DNA from: Clostridia bacterium
Lineage (GTDB): Bacteria; Bacillota; Clostridia; TANB77; CAG-465
NCBI GenBank assembly: GCA_017626395.1
Contig: JAGAIU010000078.1
Location: 62,001 to 126,000 of the forward strand
Direction of reading: 5' to 3'
Length of the DNA: 64,000 nucleotides
Every line of letters starts with the position of its first letter. Positions within the stretch are counted from its first letter, which is position 1. The notes beneath the pieces were generated by a model that worked only from the letters and a program-made list of their open reading frames with translations, did no database searches and had not been told where the DNA came from. The position numbers and the translations under genes were made by a program. Below are positions 26,890 through 34,867 of the stretch, piece after piece.

Positions 26890-27094
26890 GTAGCATTTCA
26901 ATTCGACCATTCGCGTGATGCTACCGAAGAAACAGATAATTACAAATAGTAATTTGAATAATAGAGAATGTTGAAAATCTTTCTTTATGAATGGCAAAAT
27001 TTAAACCATGGCTAAATTATGGTTGGTTTTGCTGTGCATGAAGGGAGGTTTTTTTGTTATATACAACCAAATAAAATATAAAGGAGAATATAAT
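26890..27094 (+). promoter_or_regulatory. Long structured 5' leader of the methyltransferase gene, class unknown
   Basis: About 205 bases lie between the promoter and the ATG. A stem GTAGCAT (26890-26896)/ATGCTAC (26918-26924) starts right at the predicted +1, a small ATTAC/GTAAT stem follows near 26939-26955, and a third stem pairs GCAAAA...AAACCAT with ATGGTT...GTTTTGC (about 26994-27034). A GGGAGG plus T run lies near 27043-27057. I do not recognise a known riboswitch. Attenuation or a leader peptide are possible. Confidence 0.5.
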
Positions 27095-27853
27095 ATGAAA
27101 GAATTAGATTTTTATGAAGAAATAGGAAATTGGGATTTCAGTCAAATTAAATACGAAACTGAAAAACTAACAGATTGGGATTTTTATGAAAGAATAAAAA
27201 AGTACACAGATAAAAATTCTGTATGTTTAGATTTAGGAACAGGTGCAGGAGAAAAGCTTTTGGCAAAATATCCAAATGTAAGATTAGTTATAGGAACAGA
27301 CTATTCAGATGCAATGTTAAGAGGTGCTAAAATAAATTTAGAAAAAAGTGGAAGGAAAGATGTAAGATTTGCTAAAATGGACAACTTACAAATAACTCTA
27401 CCAGATGAGCTACTAGATTTAATTTCTGCAAGACATACAGTGATAGATGCAAAGCAATTATACAAATCTTTAAGAAAAGGTGGAATTGTTGTTATTCAAG
27501 GAGTGGAAAAATTAGACTGTCAAGAACTAAAAGAAATGTTTAAAAGAGGACAAGCATACAAAGACAAAGTTGCTATATCACAACTAGATTATGAACAATT
27601 AGTAAATGCTGGATTCGAAATAGTAGAAAAAAAAGAAGTGCTAGAAAACGAATACTTTGAAACAAAAGAGGATTTATTAGCATTACTTTTAAAAACACCA
27701 ATACTTGATGACTTTTCTGAAATAGAAGAAAACAACTATGGTAAAAAGTCAATAGAAATGAATATTTTAGACGAGTACATAAAAAAGAATACTACAGAAA
27801 AAGGAATTCTTTTAAAGAGAGTACTATATGGAATAGTTGCTGTAAAAAGATAG
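27095..27853 (+). CDS. Class I SAM-dependent methyltransferase
   Basis: 252 residues from ATG 27095 behind AAAGGAGAAT. A longer in-frame start at 27008 would add 29 residues read through the leader and is unlikely. SAM-binding motif I is VCLDLGTGAGEKL, followed by the acidic VIGTDYSDAML and the motif IV-like LDLISARHTV. Family members methylate small molecules or RNA; the target is unknown. The regulated-looking leader suggests inducible expression, for example by a drug or metabolite, which is only an inference. Confidence 0.85.
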   Translation: MKELDFYEEIGNWDFSQIKYETEKLTDWDFYERIKKYTDKNSVCLDLGTGAGEKLLAKYPNVRLVIGTDYSDAMLRGAKINLEKSGRKDVRFAKMDNLQITLPDELLDLISARHTVIDAKQLYKSLRKGGIVVIQGVEKLDCQELKEMFKRGQAYKDKVAISQLDYEQLVNAGFEIVEKKEVLENEYFETKEDLLALLLKTPILDDFSEIEENNYGKKSIEMNILDEYIKKNTTEKGILLKRVLYGIVAVKR

Positions 27854-27859
27854 AAGTAG

Positions 27860-27889
27860 AAGATGAGTTTAATACTCATCTTTTTTATT
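27860..27889 (+). terminator. Terminator after the methyltransferase
   Basis: AAGATGAGT pairs with ACTCATCTT, followed by TTTTT. Confidence 0.8.
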
Positions 27890-27975
27890 TTCTCTTTTAT
27901 TCTTGTATTAGGTGTGATATAATAATCAAGCTTTAAAAATTTTACACCTTTGAATAATTATAAGGAGGGGTTGTT

Positions 27976-28665
27976 ATGAAAAGAATAAATGGTATTGGAG
28001 TACTATTAGTTATAGTTCTTATTATTTTACTAATAGGCTTTAGTGTATTCTCTACTATGCCCAAAGATACAAATGATACAACTGTGGCAAATAGTAGTAA
28101 TTATGAGACTCAAAACGATGTAATAGAGCAATTAAACAATGTGGAAAAAGTAGAGATTCGAGAAAAGATAATTACTATGAACAAGGAATATCTAATTTAT
28201 GTAGATAATGAAGAAATTGCTACTGTATCTGGAAAGTATGTAAATGTTACAGGAGATGTTTTTACATTAAAAGATAAGTATGGAAACACTTTAGCTTCAG
28301 AAAAACAAATTAAAAGATGGGGGATTAGACTAAATAGGCTGGCAGAAGTCAGAAATGAAAAGGGAGAGGCAGTAAGTTATATAGGAGAAGATGTTATTAA
28401 AGATCTATTTTCTATAAGCAAATATAAGTTCCATTTTTATGACAAAAAGAAAAATGAATATGCATATACAAAAGAAAAAGTTCTATCGTTACTATATGAG
28501 TTTGAAGTATATAATATTAAAGATATTCAGATTTATAAGGTTGAAAAGAATTTTAATATTTTAACGGATTCGTATGTAATTACAAAAAAGGAAGACTCTG
28601 ATGTGGCTATGTATGAAGTTGTATTTTTAACATGTATAGTCGATGCTATAATGGATGCTGAATAG
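27976..28665 (+). CDS. Membrane-anchored LURP-one-like (tubby-fold) protein
   Basis: 229 residues with one N-terminal hydrophobic helix (about 7-27), then a repeated-strand domain: phrases such as VFTLKDKYGNTLASEKQ, FHFYDKKKNEYAYTKEK and IYKVEKNFNILTDSYVI resemble the LURP-one-related beta barrel, which is related to the tubby fold. The assignment rests on pattern only. AAGGAGGGG gives ATG 27976. Function unknown; it is monocistronic and is the last native gene before the higher-G+C island. Confidence 0.55.
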   Translation: MKRINGIGVLLVIVLIILLIGFSVFSTMPKDTNDTTVANSSNYETQNDVIEQLNNVEKVEIREKIITMNKEYLIYVDNEEIATVSGKYVNVTGDVFTLKDKYGNTLASEKQIKRWGIRLNRLAEVRNEKGEAVSYIGEDVIKDLFSISKYKFHFYDKKKNEYAYTKEKVLSLLYEFEVYNIKDIQIYKVEKNFNILTDSYVITKKEDSDVAMYEVVFLTCIVDAIMDAE

Positions 28666-28699
28666 AAACAAGAGCAAAAATTTTGCTCTTGTTTTTTTA
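28666..28699 (+). terminator. Terminator before the island
   Basis: AAACAAGAGCAAAA (28667-28680) pairs perfectly with 28681-28694, followed by T residues. Confidence 0.88.
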
Positions 28700-28748
28700 T
28701 ATAAAAAAATAAAAAAACTTGAAATATGCTAAAAATAAGAAAAAGTAG

Positions 28749-28776
28749 TAATAATTAGATAATTATCTAATTATTA
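28749..28776. repeat. 28-base perfect palindrome upstream of the biosynthetic operon
   Basis: Bases 28749-28776 equal their own reverse complement; each half is TAATAATTAGATAA. The site lies about 65 bases upstream of the operon promoter -35. It is directly followed by a second inverted repeat (28777-28798, GGCG plus T tract pairing with A tract plus TGCC). Confidence 0.75.
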
Positions 28777-28839
28777 GGCGTTTTTTTGAAAAAATGCCAC
28801 TTTTTTGACCAAAAACGCAAGTGATTTGCAATATTATGG

Positions 28840-28868
28840 TTGACTTTAAGGCCTTTCGATATTATAAT
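28840..28868 (+). promoter_or_regulatory. Promoter of the biosynthetic operon
   Basis: TTGACT (28840-28845), 17-base spacer, TATAAT (28863-28868). Predicted start near 28876, leaving a leader of about 120 bases. Confidence 0.8.
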
Positions 28869-28920
28869 ATTGGGGATTGTTAATTTCAAATCTGCTTTTG
28901 ATGATTTTAGCAGATGTATA

Positions 28921-28941
28921 TGCAAATGTAATTACATTGCA
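28921..28941. repeat. Inverted repeat in the operon leader
   Basis: TGCAAATGTAA pairs with TTACATTGCA apart from one extra A. It lies between the predicted start and the first gene, so it could be an RNA hairpin or an operator. A second pairing, TCTGC with GCAGA, lies just upstream. Confidence 0.5.
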
Positions 28942-28996
28942 GAAACTAATAGTCAAAACAATATTTAGTGATGAACTTTAAAAGAAGGAGGTTACT

Positions 28997-30358
28997 ATGA
29001 GAAGAATTTCTAAGACCGAGTATGTCGCTTTAAGGAAAAAGGGACAAAGCTACATGGAATTGCCTGTTCATGATGAGAATCTTCAGAGTGAGTACGACAG
29101 TACATGGGAAAATCTTAGTGTCTTTTTACATCAATCTCCAGAGGACATCCGAGATTGGCAACTTAATCGTTTAAGCTATCTTGTTGACTATGCTTTCGAC
29201 AACATTCCGCTTTATCATAAGAAATACTCTGAAGTGGGGTATAAGAAAGGAAGCATAAAAACTTGGGCTGACTTTTATAGGCTGCCTTATCTTCGTAAAG
29301 AAGAATTAATCGAGGGATTCCCTGGCGAAATCGTAAAAGACATTGATGATTTCATGCTTTCAACCCGTAGCTCTGGTTCGAGTGGTAAGTTTGTAACTAT
29401 TGCAGTTTCTCAGGAAGCTATCTACAAAGATACATTACAAACCATTCGACAATTCTATATGCAATCTGGCGGAAAGTACTGTGCAGATGACACAATTCTT
29501 TTTATCTATACTTGTCCTTGGTGGGTAAGTCAGATTAAAGGGAAGTTTGTACAAGACTTTTTACCTACCACTACCAAAGTGGAAGACGCCATTGAGCGTA
29601 TAAAGGCAACAAGACCACGTTACATTTCAACCTATCCTACCTATCTTGAAAAGATTGCATCGACTGGTGTTAAGCTTTCGGATTACGGAGTTGAACTTGT
29701 AATTGTGCATTCTGAACAGTCAGACAAAAAGCAGCGCAAAATGCTTGCAAAGGCACTTAATGTAGAAGTTCTTGATGAGTACAGCAGTGAAGAGCTAACA
29801 AGAATTGCTCTTGAGTGTCCAAATCATCATTATCATCTGGAAGAAGATGCTTGCTTTATTGAAATCATAGATAAAGACGGCAATAAACTTCCTGATGGAC
29901 AGCTAGGAATCGTGGTAGGCACAAACCTACTAAACACAGCAACACCAATCATTCGTTATATTCAAGGAGATTTGGCAAAAATCACTACCGAAGAAAATTG
30001 CGAGTGTGGTAACAACGGAAGAATAATCGAAGGGGTTAAAGGACGTAACATGGATTGTGTTATTACTGATACTGGTGAACGTATCCCGGCATCTTGCTTT
30101 ATGGATATCGCATATAACTGGTTTTTAGTATATGACATTCCTGTTCACGGACTTAAGTACCAATTTGTACAACCAGAAGTTGGAAAACTTGACCTTTATA
30201 TCATTGAGGGAGAGTATTCCTTACAACTTGATGCTATCAAAGAAACCATCTATACTTTAATTCCGCGTACAACACAACTTAATGTGTATAAAGTGGATAA
30301 GTTACCTTACGATCAAGGAACAAAGTATAGACCTGTTATTAGTTTAGTTGGGAGGTAA
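28997..30358 (+). CDS. PaaK/CapK-like AMP-forming ligase
   Basis: 453 residues, first gene of the island operon, with AAGGAGG before ATG 28997. It belongs to the adenylate-forming (COG1541) type: P-loop STRSSGSSGKF near residue 125, DEYSSEE as the substrate/adenine segment, YIQGD as the ATP-ribose motif, a CECG pair near 335 seen in phenylacetate-CoA ligases, and a C-terminal AMP-binding subdomain ending in YDQGTKYRPV, although the usual catalytic Lys region is divergent. It should activate a carboxylic acid as an acyl-AMP. No CoA-product evidence and no carrier protein are present, so the acceptor may be an amine or amino acid made by the neighbours. Confidence 0.82.
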   Translation: MRRISKTEYVALRKKGQSYMELPVHDENLQSEYDSTWENLSVFLHQSPEDIRDWQLNRLSYLVDYAFDNIPLYHKKYSEVGYKKGSIKTWADFYRLPYLRKEELIEGFPGEIVKDIDDFMLSTRSSGSSGKFVTIAVSQEAIYKDTLQTIRQFYMQSGGKYCADDTILFIYTCPWWVSQIKGKFVQDFLPTTTKVEDAIERIKATRPRYISTYPTYLEKIASTGVKLSDYGVELVIVHSEQSDKKQRKMLAKALNVEVLDEYSSEELTRIALECPNHHYHLEEDACFIEIIDKDGNKLPDGQLGIVVGTNLLNTATPIIRYIQGDLAKITTEENCECGNNGRIIEGVKGRNMDCVITDTGERIPASCFMDIAYNWFLVYDIPVHGLKYQFVQPEVGKLDLYIIEGEYSLQLDAIKETIYTLIPRTTQLNVYKVDKLPYDQGTKYRPVISLVGR

Positions 30359-30363
30359 ACTAT

Positions 30364-31599
30364 ATGAGTGAAAGTGGTAGATTTTTAGCAGAAGCTAAAC
30401 ATGCAATTAGAGAGAAGGCTTTCAATCATGCAGCATTTTTAGTTGAGGCTAAAATCAAGGCATTGAGAGCTAATACTCCTAATTTGCCCTTTGAAAAGAC
30501 TAAGCTCGCTGAAGTGGAGATTAACAAATTCTTCTATGAAGGCGAGACTGTTGACAGAGTCATGATCGTTTTGAGATCTAACGGTTGTCAGCATTACAAG
30601 ACTAACGGTGGATGTTCTATGTGTGCGCACTTGAATGGTGCACCGCTTACTGAAAAGATTACCCATCACAATTATGTGACTCAGTGGAATTCCGTTCTCG
30701 ATGGAAGTTTTATTGAGTGTGCAAGTGGTGAGTTCAATCTTAATGATTATCCTGTGGTATGTGTATACAACCTTGGAAGTCTGTTGAACCCAGAAGAGAT
30801 TCAAAAAGAGACTGTCGAATATATCTTTAGAACTCTTAATGAGTACAAAGGTGTTAAGAAAGTTATTATTGAGTCTCGTGCTGAGTATGTAACAGATGAA
30901 ATTCTTGAGGTTATCAAGAGTGCCTATGATGGTATCGTAGAGGTTGGCATCGGTGTCGAATCTACTAATCGCACTGTTCGCGAACTTTGCCATCATAAAG
31001 CTATTGATGATACAAGCATTATCACAAGAGCAGTTGAAACCTTGCATAAGTACGGTATGAAAGCTTTGGCGTATGTCAATTTCAAACCCGTATTTCTTAC
31101 CGAGAAAGAGGCTATCGACGATGCTATTCAAACTTCTGTTGACTGCTTCAAGCAGTTTGGATTTGATGCAGTATCTGTTGAGCCTACATCTTTGCAGGAA
31201 AATTCGCTTGCAAACCATCTGTATGACCTTGGTCTTTACAGAGTACCTTGGCTTTGGAGCTTGAGAGATATCATTCATGGTATCTACGATGAGTTGGGTG
31301 AAGATAAACTCGACATCCGTCTTGGTGGATACTTTGATGAAGAAGTATTAAGCGGTAGTCAGGGTGCAGGCTTTGAAGGTCGCAACGAAATTTTTCCTCA
31401 TATGACTTCAAGTAATTGCGGTCATTGCACTAATGAATTTGTGGAAGCTATTAAACAGTTCAATATGAGCTATGATGTAAGAGACTTAGATAAGGTAGAA
31501 CCTTGTCCTTATTGCTATAAATTGTGGGAAGAAACAAAAAGCATTAAGGATTCTCGTAGCATCATCGAACGCATTGAAGACATTCTTGGAAGGGAGTGA
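30364..31599 (+). CDS. Radical SAM enzyme, COG1244/RaSEA-like
   Basis: 411 residues, starting 5 bases after the ligase gene. The Fe-S cluster cysteines are Cys75, Cys84 and Cys87 (C-x8-C-x2-C in GCQHYKTNGGCSMC), a wide-spaced motif like COG1244 proteins and archaeosine radical SAM enzymes rather than the canonical C-x3-C-x2-C. A SAM-barrel follows with VCVYNLGSLLNP, VIIESRAEYV and EVGIGVEST. The C terminus has two more Cys pairs (NCGHC and PCPYC) that could hold a second cluster or zinc. The reaction is unknown. tRNA modification in related enzymes uses lysine as a partner, which would fit an amino-acid-centred pathway. Confidence 0.8.
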   Translation: MSESGRFLAEAKHAIREKAFNHAAFLVEAKIKALRANTPNLPFEKTKLAEVEINKFFYEGETVDRVMIVLRSNGCQHYKTNGGCSMCAHLNGAPLTEKITHHNYVTQWNSVLDGSFIECASGEFNLNDYPVVCVYNLGSLLNPEEIQKETVEYIFRTLNEYKGVKKVIIESRAEYVTDEILEVIKSAYDGIVEVGIGVESTNRTVRELCHHKAIDDTSIITRAVETLHKYGMKALAYVNFKPVFLTEKEAIDDAIQTSVDCFKQFGFDAVSVEPTSLQENSLANHLYDLGLYRVPWLWSLRDIIHGIYDELGEDKLDIRLGGYFDEEVLSGSQGAGFEGRNEIFPHMTSSNCGHCTNEFVEAIKQFNMSYDVRDLDKVEPCPYCYKLWEETKSIKDSRSIIERIEDILGRE

Positions 31600-31607
31600 C
31601 TTATTCA

Positions 31608-32711
31608 ATGAAGGTTATCTGTGGAGTGTGTAAGCACGAATACGAATACCCGATTGAACAGATAAGTCATAGACATCCTGAACTTGAATTGGATTTGGTT
31701 CCCCCTAACTTTTGGGAAATCAAGGATTACTTTCCTGAATTTGAAATTAAGTTTTCTGAAGACGGAGAGTTAATCCTTCCCACTGTTGGGAAACAGTCTA
31801 ATCTTAAAGCAGGCAATACGCCGCTTATCAAGTACAGGGAAGGCGTCTACTTAAAAGACGAATCTGTCAATCCAACTGGAAGTTTTAAGGATAGAGGCAT
31901 GGAGAATATCATGAATGAAGTTCTTAGGCATGGTAAAAGTAAAATTGCTGTTGTTTCCTGCGGAAGCGGTGCAATTTCTATTATCAGATATGCCAAGGAA
32001 TATGGTATTAAATCTTTAGCTTTTATTCACAAGGACGTTGACGAGTCTAGCATAAGGCTCATCTCTGATGCAGATGAAGTTTTCTACAGTGATACTTTTA
32101 TTCACAGCTATGAAGACTTTATGAAGTATTCACTTTCACATCAAGAGGATGTGTTCTGGGGATTCTTGAATACCAATATTTCGTACATGCTTGGTCTTAG
32201 GACTATGGCTTATGAAATTGTTAGGGATTTGAGGAAAACTCCGGACGTTGTAATCATCCCTTGCGGTAGTGGAATGGATATTTTAGCACAGAATCTTGCA
32301 TTTAGAGAAATGTATCAAGCAGGAATAATATCTAAGATTCCAAAGATTGCAATAGTCGAGCTTAAAGGAGGTAATCCTATTGAGCAAGGATTTTTCAAAG
32401 GTATGAATCGTATGCTCTATGTTATCGATGAACCTGTCGAATCCAAGACTATTCTTTCAAATGATACTTGTTTCAATTACAAGAAAATCTATGATATGGT
32501 AACTCGTGGTGAAGCTTTTTTCTTATCTGTTAGCGATGCTGAAATTGATTATTTTATTCAGAAGCATCCTGACTATGAAGCAAACTACGACTATACCTCG
32601 ATTTCTGCGATGGCGGCACTGGAAAAATATCTTGCAGTTGCGAGACCAAAAGAGACAGTTGTAACTGTCCTTACATGCAAAAATAGAATAGGAGGTAATC
32701 TTGATGAGTGA
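31608..32711 (+). CDS. Threonine-synthase-like PLP enzyme (fold II)
   Basis: 367 residues from ATG 31608; GTG 31596 overlaps the previous stop and the ribosome site and is less likely. One N-terminal CGVC pair is followed by the fold-II core: SVNPTGSFKDRG with the PLP lysine, SCGSGAISIIRYAKE, and the Gly-rich IPCGSGMDILA phosphate loop. Threonine synthase, cysteine synthase and diaminopropionate synthases share this fold and do beta- or gamma-replacement. The sequence diverges from housekeeping ThrC, and no other threonine genes are near, so a replacement reaction in a special pathway is likelier. Confidence 0.8.
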   Translation: MKVICGVCKHEYEYPIEQISHRHPELELDLVPPNFWEIKDYFPEFEIKFSEDGELILPTVGKQSNLKAGNTPLIKYREGVYLKDESVNPTGSFKDRGMENIMNEVLRHGKSKIAVVSCGSGAISIIRYAKEYGIKSLAFIHKDVDESSIRLISDADEVFYSDTFIHSYEDFMKYSLSHQEDVFWGFLNTNISYMLGLRTMAYEIVRDLRKTPDVVIIPCGSGMDILAQNLAFREMYQAGIISKIPKIAIVELKGGNPIEQGFFKGMNRMLYVIDEPVESKTILSNDTCFNYKKIYDMVTRGEAFFLSVSDAEIDYFIQKHPDYEANYDYTSISAMAALEKYLAVARPKETVVTVLTCKNRIGGNLDE

Positions 32712-33957
32712 TCATAAAGAAAAACTCACAATGTCACAGTATTTTGACATTGGCCTTGAAAGACATGCGCTCTTGATGGACGCATCTAATCTGGATTGGT
32801 TCACGTTTCCTCTCTTTTCTTGTATTAGAAAGGAAATTTACAGGACCCTTGAAGATCCGGATGAAGATATGGACTGGGGTTATTCTTACCCTGGTGGCAA
32901 GAACAGACTAAGAGAACTGATTGCACAGCATGAAACCTATATCGAAGGTGAAGAAATTACACCTGAAGAAGTAATTGTAGGTGGAAATGGTACAACCGGT
33001 ACGCTTAACTTTGTCGCACAAATTCTTGCCAGAGAGAATCATTTTGCTCAGGACGTTGAAATTATCTATCCCGTACCCGCTTATGCAGGTCTTATGAAGA
33101 GCTTGACTTTTTATGGACTTGTACCTAAAGTGGTACTTATGGATAAGGACAACGATTACAAAATGCGCTTGGAAGATGTGGTTAAGGCTTATACGCCTAA
33201 AACAATCGCACTTCTTATTACTAATCCTGCAAATCCTTCCTGTAAGTTTATTGATGAAGATGAACTTCAGAAAATTGTAGATTTTTGCATCAGCAAGAAT
33301 ATCTACATTGTTTACGATGCAATCTTTGAAGAAGCACCTATGTTTAACAACAGACGTGTGCAGATTTTTAAGATGGCTCGTGACTACAAGAAGCTTATCA
33401 AAATCAAAGGCTTCAGTAAGGATATTCCTCAGCTTAGCGATTTGCGTTGTGGATGGACTATCTGCAAAGATCCTAACTTTATCAATTCCTTGTTGGAGTT
33501 GGGAGAAGCAGTAAACTATTCTAACTCTACTTTCCTGGAAGCACTGGGAATTGTTGAGATGACGCAGAGAGTTAATGTGGATAAAGGGGATAAGTCACCT
33601 GAGACTCTTGAGTATGTAAGAGAAAAAGATCAGTATCATGGACAGGTAATCACTTTGTTTAATGATGCATATAAGTATCTTCTTACTCAGACAGACGTTG
33701 TTGAGAATGTTGTATACCCTGATGCGGGTAACATTATGTATGTAACTTTGAGAAAAGATGCATGCAACAGAAAGGGTGTTATGACATCTCACGAACTCTT
33801 CGTACACATCCTTGAAAACGAGAATATCCTCGTTACTCCTGGTAATGTCTTCGGACTTCCTTTGGAGGACTTGAGTTTTAGAGTTACTATCTCTAGAGGA
33901 TATGATCAGTTTATGGATGGACTCAGACGTATTGTTGAACTGTTTAAGGAGGAATGA
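32704..33957 (+). CDS. Class I/II aminotransferase-like PLP enzyme (fold I)
   Basis: 417 residues from ATG 32704, overlapping the previous gene by 8 bases behind AGGAGG, so translation is probably coupled. Typical AspC-like landmarks: WGYSYPGGKNRLRELI near the N terminus, GGNGTTGTLN, ITNPANPSCKFI, YDAIFEE, the PLP lysine in GFSKDIPQLSDLRCGW, and FRVTISRG. It may move an amino group onto a keto acid or act as a specialised lyase. Substrate unknown. Confidence 0.85.
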   Translation: MSDHKEKLTMSQYFDIGLERHALLMDASNLDWFTFPLFSCIRKEIYRTLEDPDEDMDWGYSYPGGKNRLRELIAQHETYIEGEEITPEEVIVGGNGTTGTLNFVAQILARENHFAQDVEIIYPVPAYAGLMKSLTFYGLVPKVVLMDKDNDYKMRLEDVVKAYTPKTIALLITNPANPSCKFIDEDELQKIVDFCISKNIYIVYDAIFEEAPMFNNRRVQIFKMARDYKKLIKIKGFSKDIPQLSDLRCGWTICKDPNFINSLLELGEAVNYSNSTFLEALGIVEMTQRVNVDKGDKSPETLEYVREKDQYHGQVITLFNDAYKYLLTQTDVVENVVYPDAGNIMYVTLRKDACNRKGVMTSHELFVHILENENILVTPGNVFGLPLEDLSFRVTISRGYDQFMDGLRRIVELFKEE

Positions 33958-33961
33958 TAAG

Positions 33962-34843
33962 ATGAGAAATACATTTCTTGAACTTAACAGCCTGACAGAC
34001 GGACATTATGATTTTTGCTACATGGGCATTAATTGCTGCAGTGCAGACTACCTTTTAGGTGTTGAGAAAGGGGCAGACAAAGTAAGAGAGTTATCTTTCA
34101 GATATGCAAATGCTGATGGAACGGCTCTCCCGCTTAAAGTCTATAGCCCTGAAAGAGGATACATCTTGAAGGATGTAACTGCCTGTGACTACGGAAATGT
34201 ATCTGCATCTAGTCTTGAAGAACTTGGACGTGAACTCGAAAAAGTTAATCTTCAGACTGGATGCATTCCAGTTTTTGTGGGTGGAGATCATAGTGTCACT
34301 TATGAGCTTGTAAAAAAAGTTTCTGATGATTACGACAGCATTGTTGTAGTACAATTCGATGCTCATAGTGATTACATTGATGAGTATTCTGAATATCCTC
34401 ATGGTTCTGTTATGAAGGAAACGAGTAAACTTGAAAAGGTTGAAAGAATTATTCATTTTGGAATCAGAGGAAATCTTAATTGTCAACCAGCTATTGATCA
34501 AAGCAGAAGCGAAGGCAACATGGTAGTACCTTACTACGAGATTAAAGATAAACTTACAGAAGTTTTGAATAGTCTTGCTGGTAAAAAGGTATACATTACC
34601 TTTGATACGGATTTTATGAATCCTGCTATCGCTCCTGCGACAAACTGTCCTGAACCTGGTGGTCCTTTCTACGAGGAAACACTTGACTATCTTAAATCTA
34701 TTATTGAAGCCTCTGGCGAAATTGTAGGTTTAGATTTTGTTGAGTACAATCCGACTTGTGAAGGTGCTAGTGTTACAGGTATCACAATCGTAAATTTGAT
34801 TATGGAGTGCATGCACTTCATTAAATCAAACACTACTTCTTAA
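33962..34843 (+). CDS. Arginase/agmatinase superfamily enzyme
   Basis: 293 residues from ATG 33962 (GGAGGAATGATAAG upstream), 4 bases after the aminotransferase stop. All six Mn ligands of the ureohydrolase fold are present: His110 (GGDHS), Asp133, His135, Asp137 (DAHSD), Asp215 and Asp217 (DTDFMNP); only the usual third Asp of the last motif is Asn. It is therefore likely an active hydrolase of a guanidino- or amidino-type bond, such as arginase, agmatinase, guanidinobutyrase or formiminoglutamase. In context it probably processes a guanidino intermediate or releases a ureido/amino group. Confidence 0.88.
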   Translation: MRNTFLELNSLTDGHYDFCYMGINCCSADYLLGVEKGADKVRELSFRYANADGTALPLKVYSPERGYILKDVTACDYGNVSASSLEELGRELEKVNLQTGCIPVFVGGDHSVTYELVKKVSDDYDSIVVVQFDAHSDYIDEYSEYPHGSVMKETSKLEKVERIIHFGIRGNLNCQPAIDQSRSEGNMVVPYYEIKDKLTEVLNSLAGKKVYITFDTDFMNPAIAPATNCPEPGGPFYEETLDYLKSIIEASGEIVGLDFVEYNPTCEGASVTGITIVNLIMECMHFIKSNTTS

Positions 34844-34867
34844 CTTATAGAAACGGAGGAAAGAACT

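Noticed and set aside
26890-27058. T-box or SAM riboswitch upstream of the methyltransferase
   Set aside because: The T-box TGGNACCGCG sequence and SAM-riboswitch core motifs are absent; only generic stems can be supported.
27008-27094. N-terminal extension of the methyltransferase from ATG 27008
   Set aside because: The extension reads through a structured leader, and AAAGGAGAAT lies directly before ATG 27095.
28749-28798. CRISPR repeat or terminator
   Set aside because: Only one palindrome exists, without spacers, and no T run follows the main palindrome.
30439-31278. Long minus-strand open frame opposite the radical SAM gene
   Set aside because: It is a shadow of the plus-strand coding sequence, with no ribosome site and no recognisable protein.
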